Part shown: in pieces, positions 49,303 to 62,126 of the stretch | How positions within the stretch are numbered: the stretch's first letter is position 1 | Layout of the letters: each line of letters starts with the position of its first letter | NCBI GenBank assembly: GCA_003260075.1 | Contig: QLIY01000268.1 | Span: 104,882 to 168,881, forward strand | Reading direction: 5' to 3' | Length of the DNA: 64,000 nt | From: Phallusia mammillata | Lineage: Eukaryota > Chordata > Ascidiacea > Phlebobranchia > Ascidiidae | The notes under the pieces: generated by a model | What the model was told of the DNA's origin: nothing | The model's database searches: none | What the model saw: only the letters and a program-made list of their open reading frames with translations | Made by a program: the position numbers and the translations under genes

Positions 49303-52300
49303 TTTTTTTTATTTTTTTTTAAAAGCATTATTTTTATTTTTTCAAGGTCTTTAAATGCAAAAAGACCAACTACTTTTTTGTTTTCATCAATTTTTGGAAT
49401 AATAAGAAGTAATCAATATAAAGTCTAAATCAAAAATGTTCAATAACTTTTCACATAAAAAGTTGATTGGTGTTATAGTGATACTTTTTGTCTCAGTTTT
49501 TTTTTACAAAACTTGCCCCATAACACTTCATCAGTCCTAACTTCTTTGGGTTGCTGTCTGTCTGTATACATATCACTAAAGTATAGTTCACCACCATACT
49601 TTAGCACTCTATAAGCTTCTTCAAAGATCCGTTTTTTGTCTTTGCATAGATTGATCACACAATTTGACCTTAAAAAATAAATTTAAGTAAACAAATAATT
49701 TTTATAACTTTTTAACCCATTATCGCAGAATGATAGAAATCGTTACACTTGCATTCTGTTTTATCAAGTTTTTTAAACAAAAGTACCCACACTTTTTTTA
49801 AACATTTTTTTTGTTTACATCTGTTTGATGACTAACTATAACAATACCAACTACACTGAGGCTTTTTAGAAAATTAAGCTTTAAATTTATAAGCAATAGA
49901 ATTCAAAATAGTGCTTAAACACAATCATAAGATTAAGTTGACTCACACAACAATATCAATTGAATCATCTTGAATTCCTACTTCTTTTAGGTTTTCGATG
50001 AATCCTGTTACAAATTTTGTGTTTGGTTGCTGATATTTAAAGACATTCCTGTGGTATTCAATGTACTTTTTTGACACTTCAATCTAGAAAAAAATGTCCC
50101 TAATGTGTGCAGGTTAGTGCAACTGTGTTACAAAATTTATTACGGTGTATGACAATCTCTCACAGCAAAAAAACTAGGACACAACTGGGACCCATATACC
50201 CTAAATTATAAACAATTAAAAAATTAATTTATCAAAATTGCAATTCGACCATCAGCTTAGTAACAGACATATAATGAGTACAAGGCATTGTTTCATCCAA
50301 TGTAGATATCAATCAAGAGGTGGCTCTTGGCTGAATGTTTTCCCTACACTTTCCTGTTTTCAAAAAACATCTACTTAACAAAGGAACAACCTTTTCTAAT
50401 TAACATTACAACCTTTTTTCTATGACACTATTAAAGTTTAATATAACCCTTCTTCAAGATTTGGCAGCTAAAGATTACCAATGAAAACTGTATTACATTT
50501 AAAAGCTTGATGTAAAATGTTTGTTTAAAATTTTTGGCTCGATTGCACCCAGATTAAATTGAACATAGATTTTAAGTTTGGGTTTTTGAAAAAAAATGTG
50601 CTGGTTACCATTTATCCATCAATTTGGCCGAAAAACATATGAGTTTTATGATATTGTCTGCACTTGGGGTTTTGTACCCAGATCTTGGGTTTTCTAAGAC
50701 TTTTTCAATACCCGTTTTTTTTCCCCCCCCCCAACTGTATTACATTTAAAAGCTTGATGTAAAATGTTTGTTTAAAATTTAAATTGGCTCGACTGCACCT
50801 AGATTAAATTGAACATAGATTTTAAGTTTGGGCTTTTGAAAAAAAATCATGGAATGTGCTGGTTACCATTTATCCATCAATTTGGATGAAAAACAATTGA
50901 GTTTTATGATATTGTCTGTACTTGGGGTTTTGTACCGAGATCTTGGGTTTTCAAAGACTTTTTCAATACCCGTTTTTTTAATGAAATTGAGTTTTAAAAG
51001 AGCTAACTGCAAAACAGTGTTTTAAAATAGGGATTGTAGATTTAAACCCCCCCCCCCTATTTATTTCGTTCCGGTATAACGTTCCGTTCCATTCCGGTAT
51101 GAAACACTGGTTTTAAAATAGGGATTGTAGATTTAAACTGATTTTTTATTCCAGTGTTTTTTAACCTGGGATAACTTTACCCCAATCCCCAAGGGATTCT
51201 CTTAGTTTTTAAGGTTTAATTTTTTGAAATCATTTCACCTATAAGGTTTTCTGTGAGGCAACGACAATAAAAAGGTTTACAGTGAGCATGTAAATATTAT
51301 ATTCTTGGGTTTTGGTAAAATCCCCCCCCCCTTTTTTGAAATCATTTCACCTATAAGGTTTTCTGTGAGGCAACGACAAAAAAAAGGTTTAAAGTGAGCA
51401 TGTAAATATTATATTCTTGGATTTTGGTAAAACCTCATTGGCAGTCTTGCAAGTGTTTTATGGTAATTTTGAATGTTCCCAACTAAATGTTTAGCTTGAA
51501 GATTAAAAAAAAACTTAATGAAAATATTTTTATACCTGTTCATCAGTCATGTCAATACCAGTTACAAATCCACTTTCTCCAACCAATTTTGCAAGTGCAT
51601 AACAATCCCGACCACTGCCACTACCAAGATCCAGTACTTTCATTCCTTCCAGATGCTCAGGTACCACCAAACCACAGCCGTAATACTTTGAAACCACTTC
51701 ATCATGGATAAGTTTTAACGATTCTTGCACATGTTTGGGCATGCACAGGGCTTGCCTATTGCAAGCAGTTGTCTGCAGATCATTTGATTTTTGTAGAGTT
51801 TTACCTAAAAACCTCAGAATTTAGTAGAACAGCAAAGGCAGAAATGGACTAAACCAGTGGTTCTCAACCAGGGCCAATGAGCTGTGTTCCGAGGGGCCAC
51901 GGGCATAGATTCACAAGAAACACCCACTAAAAGTCATTTTCACTTTAACTTTATTCCTGAATTTAATCCACTATTTCATATATATACTATTTGTTTGTAG
52001 TGAGATTTATCATGCTCGTTTCCTCTATTAGATCTGTTTAAGGCCAAAATTAATCCTGCATTCCAACACGAGACTGCTATCTACATTTTAAGGGGGCACA
52101 GGTCCTACATGGTTACTTGAAGGGGGCCATGATGCCAAAAAGTTACTTTAAGGGGGCCACGGCCCACGAAAGGTTGAGAACCACTGGCCTAAACTGTATT
52201 ACTGATAATGATTATTGTTTTGTTGTTATTCCAAGTTGACTTATTTACCACACTGTGCACAAGCGTAACTTGTAACAAGCGTAACTTGTACAAAAACAAA

Positions 52301-52973
52301 TTTGTTTAAGATTTGTATAGATCAGGGGTCGGCAACCCTTGGCATGCATGCCAACCTTGGCATGCGAGGTGGTTTTTCATGGCACGCCGACCGATTTACC
52401 TGTTTATATTGGAGTAACATTTTAACCTGTTACACTGCTTGTTCATAGTTTTTATCATGCCATTGTTGTAAAATTCAGCCTTACGTGAACAAAACACTCT
52501 ACTTTTCTTTTATTATTGTTATCTGCTTGCACGAACCACTATTATTTAGAAAAACGTTGGCACTCGAAGCCATTACCACAAGGAAATAACAAGCAAATTG
52601 GCATGCGTCGCCTAAAAGGTTGCCGACCCCTGGTGTAGATGGTATTTCATGTAGATAATAAACTGACTGCCCTAAGTTCAGTTAAAAAAGTGTTAACAGT
52701 ACTTTAAACAGTGGCAGCCCATTTTTTTTAAATGCAAATGAAACTAAAACATTAACAAGAGGGAATACGAAGCTGCACAAACTTGGCTATGGTGTAACAC
52801 AAGCAAAAACCACAACCAAATCAGTAATTAGTATAACACTGGGAATAAAAACATGTTATACTTTAGAATTTCCCAATTGTTAAGGCATAATAGAAAAGCC
52901 ATACTAACTCATTTCTAACCAACATACCATAATATTTCTTCACGCTGTCAGTGATTTCAGAGCAGGATGACAT
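47461..52973 (-). CDS. Arsenite methyltransferase-like, tandem copy B (complete, fourth cysteine replaced)
   Basis: Eight minus-strand exons: 52928-52973, 51536-51804, 49947-50083, 49517-49668, 48988-49119, 48528-48646, 47731-47865 and 47461-47508, in frame to 345 residues. Exons 2, 3, 4, 5 and 7 have exactly the lengths of copy A. VLDLGSGSGRD, SKYYGCGLVVPE, SNCVINL and GELYFSDMY are intact, with Cys30, Cys59 and Cys154 at the first three family positions. The fourth is Gly204: the motif reads GEGLGGALHW where copy A has GECVAGALCW. The C terminus is short (VMKVNPFEILEKAES) and has no Cys cluster. Intron 4 starts GCAAGT, a GC-AG intron, and contains the 87-base C-run. All frames are open, so this looks functional, but full arsenic methylation is doubtful. 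Confidence 0.93.
49216..49302 (+). repeat. 87-base uninterrupted C-run in AS3MT-B intron 4
   Basis: Bases 49216-49302 are all C, followed by T-rich DNA. Far longer than the 8-12-base C-runs at the other duplications. It generates spurious poly-proline frames. Confidence 0.95.
50486..50979 (+). repeat. Poly-C-separated duplication in AS3MT-B intron 2
   Basis: Copies 50486-50722 and 50733-50979 (AACTGTATTACATTTAAAAG) with SNPs and small insertions; ten Cs at 50723-50732 join them. Confidence 0.85.
51018..51139 (+). repeat. Short poly-C duplication
   Basis: GTTTTAAAATAGGGATTGTA and following bases at 51018-51046 recur at 51112-51139. Eleven Cs (51047-51057) and an unrelated ~54-base piece (ATTTCGTTCCGGTATAACG) lie between. 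Confidence 0.75.
51220..51433 (+). repeat. Poly-C-separated duplication near AS3MT-B exon 2
   Basis: Copies 51220-51320 and 51332-51433 (TTTTTTGAAATCATTTCACC), joined by ten Cs at 51322-51331. Confidence 0.85.
51855..52186. mobile_element. hAT-like MITE in AS3MT-B intron 1
   Basis: Begins CAGTGGTTCTCAACCAGG and ends GGTTGAGAACCACTG. Flanking octamers GACTAAAC and GCCTAAAC match at 7 of 8. Same family as the element in the solo LTR (22278-22603), inverted. Confidence 0.85.
52323..52632. mobile_element. hAT-like MITE (CAGGGGTCGGCAACC ends) in AS3MT-B intron 1
   Basis: Begins CAGGGGTCGGCAACCC and ends GGTTGCCGACCCCTG. Octamers GTATAGAT and GTGTAGAT agree at 7 of 8. Its left half matches 18450 onward. 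Confidence 0.85.
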
Positions 52974-53135
52974 TTTAAACTTTTAATGTTTAATCTTAAA
53001 AACTTGCTAGACTTTGTTTAATCTAGAAGTGAATAAACATGTGCACAAAAGTTGCATGTTCAATAAAAAAATTAAATAACCAATTTTTTATGTTTGTTTT
53101 TTATTTTTAATGAAAATCAGGATGCCCATATTAAC

Positions 53136-53403
53136 AAAAAACAGACACATGCCCAGCAATAATGCACGAAACAGTTTTTTTTTTCATTTTTCTAATTTTT
53201 TATTAATTTCTTACAATGGACAGGAATTTGTTGGTTTGTTTCATAGTAAATTAACATGTTTGGGGCAAGATATACATTTATTGTTTAAATATTTTTGTGG
53301 CAAGTCAATTGTTCAAGCATGCAACAGGTTTGCACTGAAAAAATAAAACTATTTAAAACGCAATGAGATTATTACCATCCATTCCCTGTTTTTGAAACAA
53401 GTT
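53136..53403 (+). repeat. Sequence duplicated at 54477-54733
   Basis: The same stretch, minus ~15 bases, reappears 1.1 kb downstream inside a hAT-like element, between a C-run and an N. Its frame 53110-53346 has no recognisable domain. Confidence 0.85.
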
Positions 53404-54288
53404 TGATTATTCTATCACTAAACCAGTATAGTTCTTAAAATGCACAAAATGATAGGTGACTAACAATAGGTCCTATTATTACAGGTAAACTTATAAAAAA
53501 TATTTCAATTGGAGTCAAATTCTGTATTCATGCTTTTTTTTGTCAACACATGTTTTTCACAAAACACAATTATTAAGTCAATATTAAAAATATATAGCCA
53601 AGACAAATTAAAAAAATACTTTTAACATAAATTTTGCTGCATAAAATCTGCAATAATGAAACTTGACAAAAAAAATATTAAGGACTTATGACTTATATAA
53701 TTAGGTATAAGCTCTACAAGACCAATAAGTTTAATTTCAATGATTCTATAAAAATACTAATTAATTCTGCTCAATTACTATTTGTAGTTGATCCAACTCT
53801 GATTTGAAAATGTTTAGGGATAATAAAGATGGAAGTACACTTGAAAACAATCCCAAAATATTCGGTGAGTTTAGATGTAAAACTACTACTTGGTTGCAAG
53901 TTCTTGTTTTCTAAAAACCCATTCTGTCCATTTTGACTTGTGTTCGTGGTCTGACTTTTGGTTAAAAGTGATATGTTCAATACAAAAAATCAATATTATT
54001 ATTTGACACAAGTTGTTAAAATTCAGGTTATTATTTACATCACAAGTATTATCTTTTACTTTTATAAAGCCACAGGTTGAAAGCAACATTATTATACTGG
54101 CAGATTTCTTACAGTTGCAAAAAAATATGTATATATAACGGCAGGGATACACAAAAAGTGTACATTTAAAATGATATTGGTTGCCACAATATGATTTAAG
54201 TCAATTCTACTTTCACTTTTGTCCTATATGCAGTGGGGCTGTATGAAAGAATAGTTATAGATATAGTGCTGTTGTACAGTGTTTAAGT

Positions 54289-55026
54289 CAGCGGTTCTCA
54301 ACCAGTGGGCCATGGAAGCATTTTGATTGGGCCACAGACCAATCAAATAGAAAGCATTTTTTAAGAATTTTCATTTGTGTCACTACACTCAATTTTACAA
54401 GAATAATGGCTTGGGGAGGAACTGAGAAGGAATGTAAATTAATTTGAATTATTCTATTTACGGTAGCCCCCCCCCCAAAAACAGACACATGCCCAGCAAT
54501 AATGCACGAAACAGTTTTTTTTTTTCATTTTTCTAATTTCTTACAATGGACAGGAATTTGTTGGTTTGTTTCATAGTAAATTAACATGTTTGGGGCAAGA
54601 TATACATTTATTGTTTAAATATTTTTGTGGCAAGTCAATTGTTCAAGCATGCAACAGGTTTGCACTGAAAAAATAAAACTATTTAAAACGCAATGAGATT
54701 ATTACCATCCATTCCCTGTTTTTGAAACAAGTTNTGATGTAATAAACTACTTTGTGATTACAATAAAGCCAGATAATAGCAGCATATCAATTGTCCAATT
54801 ATTCAGTCATAACTAAAAGTTCTTGATTAAAGAAGGGAAAGTGCTGTTTTATGATTGTTTTGCATTAACTTATTTTGAACTTATTATCTGTTTGAAATAT
54901 GTCCTGCAGCTTTTTTGTTCTGAACCTACTTTATAGTTGTTTCTTTCTTTCATAAAAATTTACTGAGCCACAGAATTTTTGTGCAATGAAAGTGGGCCAC
55001 GAAAGAAAAAAGGTTGAGAACCACTG
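54289..55026. mobile_element. hAT-like MITE containing a foreign block
   Basis: Begins CAGCGGTTCTCAACCAGTGG and ends GGTTGAGAACCACTG, with exact octamer GTTTAAGT at 54281-54288 and 55027-55034. Bases 54467-54734 (C-run, copy of 53136-53403, N at 54734) interrupt it. Confidence 0.88.
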
Positions 55027-55034
55027 GTTTAAGT

Positions 55035-55940
55035 GGAGTCATATGCTTCACTGGATTCCTTTTTGTTCAACATACATGCTTTCTGCTTGCTTAGGTGTGA
55101 AACATAGTGTCCATGCTGTTAATTAAGCTTAAACAGTTTGTTAAAGTTATGTTTCCATTGTCCTCAAATCGCCCAGTCCTGATGACCAATAGATAGTTTC
55201 GATGAACATAACCAAAGTTGTTGCATTTGTGGTAATATATGTGTGACTTTTGGGCTGCATTTGTTTGAAGTAAGAGTGTTATCTACACAAAAATATCCAG
55301 CTAGGAATTGGTACATAAAAAAAAACCAATATGCACAATAATTTTTGTGAAATTGCCACATTAACGTAATTATGATCTATGCCAAAAGGTCAAATGACTA
55401 GGTTAGGTTCTTACTGTGTTCTATGGGGAATGAGGTAATTCTCCCCTCCATGTCCCATCGACATTTTGTGCGCAGTATTTTATCCTCTTATCGAATTGTG
55501 AGCAAAGGTTTAATCAAGCCTCAAGCATTGTTCTTGTTAATGGTATTATATGGAGTTCATTATCTTTTAAACTGTTTATCGAGTCACATATACAAAGAAA
55601 AAGTGATTCAATAGTTTTACCGACAAACTTACAAGCGATGGTGCGACGCTTTTTAAACCAAAATAGTAGTTCTAATCGTTTAAAAAAAAACTCAACGATG
55701 TTACAAGGCTTTATACATCAAAGGTGGCACTTGTAGCCTGCAAAAGGTTGATTTTTTGTCACTTTTGGCGCAATTTATTTTTGATCGCCAGTCTGCAAGG
55801 ACGCTTCAGGTCTGATCTCGGTTATGAATTTATGTTCATCTTAACTGATAGGCTACTGGTCAATCTGACGATCCGCTACTACGGAACTGACATGTGCACG
55901 AGGCAGGCAACGGTGCTTGTGATTAAACTTTCGGCGGATT
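55035..55940. other. No gene recognised
   Basis: AT-rich DNA with short frames lacking domains or splice partners. Confidence 0.35.
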
Positions 55941-55944
55941 ACCA

Positions 55945-56330
55945 CTCAGTCTGCGTAGCTCAGTTGGTCGAGCGCGAGTCCCGGTAAGACTCCTGTCGTG
56001 GGTTCTACTCCTGTTGTGGGTTCTAGTCACACCGCAGGCTTGATTTTTCTAGCCTACGCCTTGCCATATGGCGATGAATGCTTGGTGACCTGTTGATTCG
56101 GTATGGCAACTTCAAAGGATTTGGCGTTTTGTGACCTATATGTGCTGGACCGGAATTTGGGTGAATGGTCTGGCGTGCCTGACCCACATACAGACAAATA
56201 AGCGATTCTCTACCGGGAGCGACCTGAGTTCAAACCCCGTGAAAAAAGTTGCCTGGGTACTTAGCCGGAGCAGAAACGTGGCGCATAAAAATTGTTACTG
56301 TACGGTCGATTTAGTTCAGTAGTTATTTCC
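55945..56330 (+). mobile_element. tRNA-derived SINE candidate
   Basis: A near-canonical A box TAGCTCAGTTGG (about 55955) is followed by a B box GGTTCTACTCC (about 56002), and further on by a second B-box-like AGTTCAAACCCC (about 56233). The body is GC-richer than the surroundings. No complete cloverleaf forms, so it is not called a tRNA. Boundaries are approximate and no target duplication was found. Confidence 0.55.
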
Positions 56331-56911
56331 TTTTTTGCACGTCCTACATAAACTTACACGTATAAATTTGCCGATCTGGTAGGAAATACGATTGCAGCTA
56401 AACTGTAACATTCTTTGCGGCTCCCAAAAAACGATGAGTTGCACAAACATGCATGCGAGTGTGGAGTTATACGTGGCCGAATTGGGAGGATGTTAGACAT
56501 TTGTGGGAAAGCTTTTGTGGCTTACCCGGCCCTTACCAGCGGTTTGAAACAACGCTTGTGTTATGCAAAATGTGCAAGTCAACAATTTTAGGGCCCATGA
56601 ACTCGGGTGCACGCCACAGTGTAAACAAGTGATTGAACACAATAAATCAAAAATCAGGAGGGGCACAAATACGTACGATTCTCCCCAAACCAAACTTTTT
56701 GGGGATGTAGACCACCCAGGGATTTGTGCCCGTTACTGGGTCAAATACCAAAGGACGAGAGAACATAAAAATAGATTTGTTTATCACGTGGACTCGAGCA
56801 ATTATTTGCAAATACTGCAAATTGATCGATTTGGTAATCTTTAAAACTCAATGACTGGCGGCTTGTGAGTAGGCTAGCACTGTAAAACTGGAAAGCAATT
56901 TTCACTTAATC

Positions 56912-57098
56912 CAGTGGTCGGCAACTCGTCGCGGACCGGTACCGGGCCGTATAACTTTTCAGGTAAAATGCATCCCTGGGATGACAAATTAATTTATGCG
57001 TTTTCTTTGCTGAATATTTGTAGTTTTTTAAGGCCGGTCCGCGATAAAATTTCAGTTTCAAAAACGGTCCGCAGTACAAAAAAGGTTGCCGACCCCTG
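56912..57098. mobile_element. hAT-like MITE with exact 8-bp target duplication
   Basis: Begins CAGTGGTCGGCAACTCG and ends GGTTGCCGACCCCTG. ACTTAATC is duplicated exactly at 56904-56911 and 57099-57106. Confidence 0.9.
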
Positions 57099-57489
57099 AC
57101 TTAATCCATCTATTTTCGCAATAGGCTATAGCTGATTATGGCCACTAATGTAATAAGTTATCAGTATAGCCACTCCTTGTTAGCTTGGACAGGGAACTTT
57201 GGCTTCAACAGTGGTAAAAATAATGACACCGTAGCTGCAAGAGTGAAACAAAGAAGAGCAAAAAAACAATCGAATTTGGCATGAATACAAATGCTTAATA
57301 AACATTCGGAATAGACAGTTGGTCTTGCACAAGGCGTTTTAGGGCTGTTTGACATTAGGTCAAGTCAATCAACATGGCTACTTAAATTTCAAAAAATAAA
57401 AATAAAAAAAATAAAAATAAAAATAAAATACTGATACAGAAGCCCGAACCCGGCCCAAACCTGGCCCGACTTACAACTCTGTGCCACGG

Positions 57490-57745
57490 CAGTGGCGTAG
57501 CCAGGGAGGGGCCAAAGGGGCCATGGCCCCTCCCAAATTTTTAAAGTTGTTTATTGAAAAACCGAAATCCATGTTTTTTTTATATTTATGCAGACATGGA
57601 ATAAATCAGTACTGTCCCGTCAAACCACAGTTTGGCAAGACACGTGTTTGGTAAAAGCACGCCTTACGCCGAGCGTTAGCAATAAGTGGTATCGAACAAC
57701 AAATTATTTGGCCCCTCCCAAAATTTTTGGCTGCCTACGCCACTG
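57490..57745. mobile_element. hAT-like MITE (CAGTGGCGTAGCC ends)
   Basis: Begins CAGTGGCGTAGCCAGG and ends GGCTGCCTACGCCACTG. TGCCACGG is duplicated exactly at 57482-57489 and 57746-57753. Related remnant at 32591-32845. Confidence 0.9.
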
Positions 57746-58379
57746 TGCCACGGTACCGAGGTAACGTGAGACCGGCCTAGGAATATGTCGGTCAACATTT
57801 CTTTTTAAATGTTCTGTGTTTGGTTAAAATGCTTAAAACAGAAAAATAGGCCGTTTGTTGGAAACACGTATTCTAACAGAGTTAAGCGACATAAAAACTC
57901 TATCTGTGATCTGTGAAATTTCTTTTTTCATAAGTTTACAACACAGCCTGCTTCATTTTGTCACTTGAAGAAAGATATGCGCGTTGGGTGGAGTAGTGGT
58001 AATTAATATTAAAACAAATAAGTTATGTTTCAATAATAGCAGAGAGTATATTGGGCCCATCTTTAATGAATTTGCACTCTATGTTTTGTAAACATGTTTT
58101 GACCATCATATAAATACGATTGTAAACCACCGACGACCTACGATTTATAACAAATGTGCATCATTGAAACTTCCTCGCTCAACATGTCCGACACATTTCT
58201 AACCAGTAAATCGGCCAACCTGTCACCCGATGCAAAAAATAAGTAGCCTACATGCTTGCTTATTAAAGTAACTTGTGAACCGAAACTTGTATCAATAAAA
58301 AAGCTGTTCCAAAAAGATATGCTGCCTCTACTGGGGCAACATGTATTGTGTAAAGTGTAAATAACGATATCCTAGAAAT

Positions 58380-58747
58380 ACCTATATTATATATACATAT
58401 ATACTATCTAATGGCTCCTAAAAAGCCTAAATTAATGTCTAACTTGATACACAAATTGCCAGTCTTAGCTTTTATGACGTCATAATCTACATTGTGACGC
58501 TTGTGGTATCTGCTTTTTCGCATTGTTTGCACACAATAGGCATAAAAAGTCTGGCGCATATGGCTACTAGGATGGTAATATTCTTTTGAGCACCACAAAA
58601 TGTGTTCAGAGCAGTTTGAAAATCAAAATATTTGGCAAAAGAGTTTTTATTTACGTCACGGCCGCCAGTACATATATTCTAATAAACATGTCTCTGTACG
58701 GCCGCACAAACTCGTCTCTGTACGGCCGCAAGGTTGTGCACCCCTTG
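58380..58747. mobile_element. hAT-like element remnant, same family as 15295-15662
   Basis: Internal sequence (ATCTAATGGCTCCTAAAAAG; TTTTCGCATTGTTTGCACAC) parallels 15408-15640. The right end is GGTTGTGCACCCCTTG. A GTCTCTGTACGGCCGCA unit is tandemly repeated near 58690-58730. The left end is not defined. Confidence 0.6.
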
Positions 58748-58919
58748 TATAGCCTCTACACGGGAATGATGTGTAAACAATAAATATATGCCTTTTATTA
58801 TGACTGACATGATACCGCAAAATGTTTCGCGACCCGAAAATTTTATTCCGCGACCCCAAATGCGGTCGCGACCCACAGTTGAGTTTATTTCGCTCGGTTT
58901 GAGAAGCCCTGCTCTAGGA

Positions 58920-59290
58920 CAGTGCTTGTCAACCTTTTTCTAAATTGTACACCCTTTTAACGTTTACTTAAATATTGTAAACCCCAGTCAAAAAAGTCAA
59001 AAAACACCTTGTAATACACTGAATCTGTGGTTCCAAGAAGAATTGAATACGCACAGTGTAAATCCATTATCATAAATATTTTTTGTATGAAACAACTAAG
59101 TGTAAACTATAATTTGTAAAAAAGAGAAATACCAAATATACACCTATGACTGGAGTGTCCAATACTGTATCTCAGGTGTACTAAGCTTGTAAGTTACAAT
59201 ATATACTATATTGTATTATTGCAACTGGTACACCCTTTAAAAATCATGGTACACCCTGGGGTGTACGATACACCCGGTTGAAGAGCACTG
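58920..59290. mobile_element. hAT-like MITE with 7/8 target duplication
   Basis: Begins CAGTGCTTGTCAACC and ends GGTTGAAGAGCACTG. CTCTAGGA (58912-58919) and CTCTAGGT (59291-59298) match at 7 of 8. It abuts another element end (GTTTGAGAAGCCCTG, ending 58911). Confidence 0.82.
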
Positions 59291-59506
59291 CTCTAGGTCT
59301 CTGGGACCTAGGTTACCCTTAAGTGAGATTACAACACCATTAACGTGTAGGTTAGGTACCAAGTTCAGCGAATTTGAATGAAATAACAAACCTTAAGTCT
59401 TCGTACGAGAACAAATCTATCCGTTCAACCTGATTATGGCGACAAGACTATCAATAATATTCGAGCCAAAGTAATAGATTGTGACTGTGTGCTTTAAGTA
59501 CGAAGT

Positions 59507-59657
59507 TGTAGCGGCCTCTCTCACTTCCGTTATCGTGTGGGTTCACACTACAGCGAACCGGACAGATTGCCTTCTTTCTCTGACTCTCGTCTTGTGCGGC
59601 GTATTCGCAAGTTGTGTCATTCTATTACGATGTACCTCGAATAAACACCTCGCTACA
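59507..59657 (+). mobile_element. Solo LTR, 151 bp, uninterrupted
   Basis: TGTAGCGGCCTCTCT...CGCTACA with AATAAA 16 bases before its end. 4-bp duplication AAGT at 59503-59506 and 59658-59661. Second copy of the LTR at 22156-22641. Confidence 0.88.
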
Positions 59658-59661
59658 AAGT

Positions 59662-61592
59662 CGGGGTAATCAGATCTTTAAGACACGGAAGTGTTTACAA
59701 CAGCAATTCCGCTTTTGTTCAGACTTGCGTTGAATACCAATGTATGTGGCGCGTCTATTAATCACAGGAATAAAAAATTGAAAACTTTTCAATAGGCTAC
59801 TTTGAACTGAACGATTTACCGATCACTCTTAACTGTTTATGACGTCACCATTAAATTGTTATGCCTTATGTTTCCTGTTTGCATTGTTTGAGCCTAAAAA
59901 ACTCCGAGTTAACTCTACTTTTCTTTACAGCTTGCCTGTCCAAAGCCGAATGTCTAGCAAAGGATAGTGAATATACGTATGGCCGCTAATACACACATTT
60001 TAAGATACATGTCCGCAGGCGGTGCATGTGCCACAAATACTATTGAAACTTGCCCGAAGTTTGTGAATTACGAAACAGCTCGTTTAGGAAATCAAACACA
60101 GACTTTTTGTTCACAGCAAACTTTGACCAGGCTTTGAATAAAATTTATTTGGACGCATGACTAACACTCGTTTAGTTTAGTTTTTTCGCTCAAGAGTCAA
60201 GAATGAAGACATATACGGCCATGAAAAGGGGTTAATATCGTCACTTAAGGTTTCGTGGTTTGATAGGTTTATTTCCTTAATGCTAATTAAAACACAAATT
60301 TCACAAAGACTATCGTAACCTGCCACAACCCTTTTACGTTATATCTTCACATAAGCCACATTGTTTTAGGCAGGAAGTCGAACCGCATGTGATATTGGTT
60401 CAGGTTCGGGTTGAATTTTTATTGATTTAGTTCAGGTTTAAAAAATGTTTTCGGGTTCGGGCAAATTACCCGGTCCAAACCGGTTTGTGGTTTTGAAACC
60501 TGTTTAACCCCTCTTTTGGTTTATTTCTAATCTACCCTGAGCATTAGTAACACACACTTTTTGTGGTGGCGATATATAGCCCAGGCTGCATACTATTTAC
60601 TAGTTCGGTTTCAACGCAAGACAAAATATGGGGTTCAACTCCGGTTTGGGTTTAACGCAAAACAAAATATGGGATTCAACTCCGGTTCGGTTTTTTAAGA
60701 AAATGGAATTTTTGATTTACGGTTCGTGTTTGTTGAATTCAATCGCTCAATTTCTGTTTTCCTCAGCATGGAACCGACTGGTAAAATGTGATGGGATGAA
60801 TTAAATTGATCTCACCAAGTACAAAGTCGAAATCAGAAGGCCAATCAAGTACAAAATATTCAAACGACTGACGATAAAACAGACAGCTTGACGACGGACT
60901 CGATTGTGAGCTTCATGAATTTAGGCATTCACCCACCCGCAGATTAGTTTAAAAGCGGAAACATACAAGTTCTAAGCTAGACTAATGTGCGTAGATATTG
61001 GGCCAAAGCTTATTTTATTCGCCAAGTGCCATGAAACACATGTAATCTTTATGCAGTAGTTTGCAACCTTTTTTATTTCAGTGGTAATATTATACTGATA
61101 TGCAAAAGCGAAAATATTGGTAATTAGTACTTTTACACTTAACATTGACAAGCGAATTAACTTTTGGTGTGCATTGTTGCAAATTAAACTTCTAAAAATT
61201 ACATTTGTACAAAAAGCACCAGATGACAAATTTTAATTTTAAAACTCATTTACATCACATAGTCACAAGAAAAAGTTGCTCAAAAAGATTTAATCTTGAC
61301 AAAAATGAAAAGGAAAAAAATGACATGTCAATGGATTCTTGTACCTATGACAAACCAAGTGATTTGGACAAACTGGTTGTAAATGAACTGATAAAAGATT
61401 TAATAGTACAAGTCATGTACAGCAAGCACAGTAGAACGTGTGGCATGTCTCACACTGAAACTTAATTGTAATAAATAACACAAAACAATTGCATAGTTGT
61501 TTTTATATTAAACCAAGTACGCAAACATAACATCTTAAAAGCATGTTTTGTTACTATGTTTTGACTTATTAGTTTAAAGAAATACTTTACAT
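59662..61592. other. No gene recognised
   Basis: AT-rich with degraded repeat fragments (for example GGTTCGGGTT-rich stretches near 60400-60670). The frame 61205-61465 is hydrophilic and unrecognised; it lacks splice partners and is not called. Confidence 0.35.
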
Positions 61593-62126
61593 CAGTGGTT
61601 CTTAACCTGTGGGTAATTACCCCCAAAGGGGTAATTTGGCATTTTAAAAGGGGTAACATAGATTTTCTGTTATAGTTATCATTAGATTCTTGGTTATCAT
61701 TATTGCAACCAGCAAACATTTTGTAATGAGGGTAAAATTTATTCAAAATAATTCAATAAAAAGTCAATCTTAATAGATTTCTCGGCGTCCTGCCACATTT
61801 TCAAAATAAAAAAGAAGTAACTTCGATGGCAAACGTTGTCATGCGCTTCTACTCTAAAAGTCTCAATATGTTTCACTCGTAACCATGCTATTTGTGATGT
61901 CATAAAACTAGAACTAGAGTCTCTCGTAAACATCTGTTTCGTATACAATTGACGGTATAGTCCAGTTAGTGATAGGCATTATAGGCGTGAGGTAGCATTT
62001 GTTTCTTTTGTAGTAGTAACTAATTTGGACCCCAAAAATATTAGGTGATGTTTTTCTAAAAAGGGGTAATTGATATCCCTCAAAACATTTTGTGGGTAAC
62101 AACAGAAAAAAGGTTAAGAACCACTG
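61593..62126. mobile_element. hAT-like element with exact 8-bp target duplication
   Basis: Begins CAGTGGTTCTTAACCTGTGG and ends GGTTAAGAACCACTG. CTTTACAT is duplicated exactly at 61585-61592 and 62127-62134. Minus-strand frames inside are short and show no transposase motif. Confidence 0.9.

Noticed and set aside
49069..49428. Open frames with more than 25 consecutive prolines
   Set aside because: Only the translation of the 87-base C-run in an AS3MT-B intron.
55945..56020. A tRNA gene
   Set aside because: A and B boxes are present, but no acceptor stem or cloverleaf can be formed; better read as a SINE.
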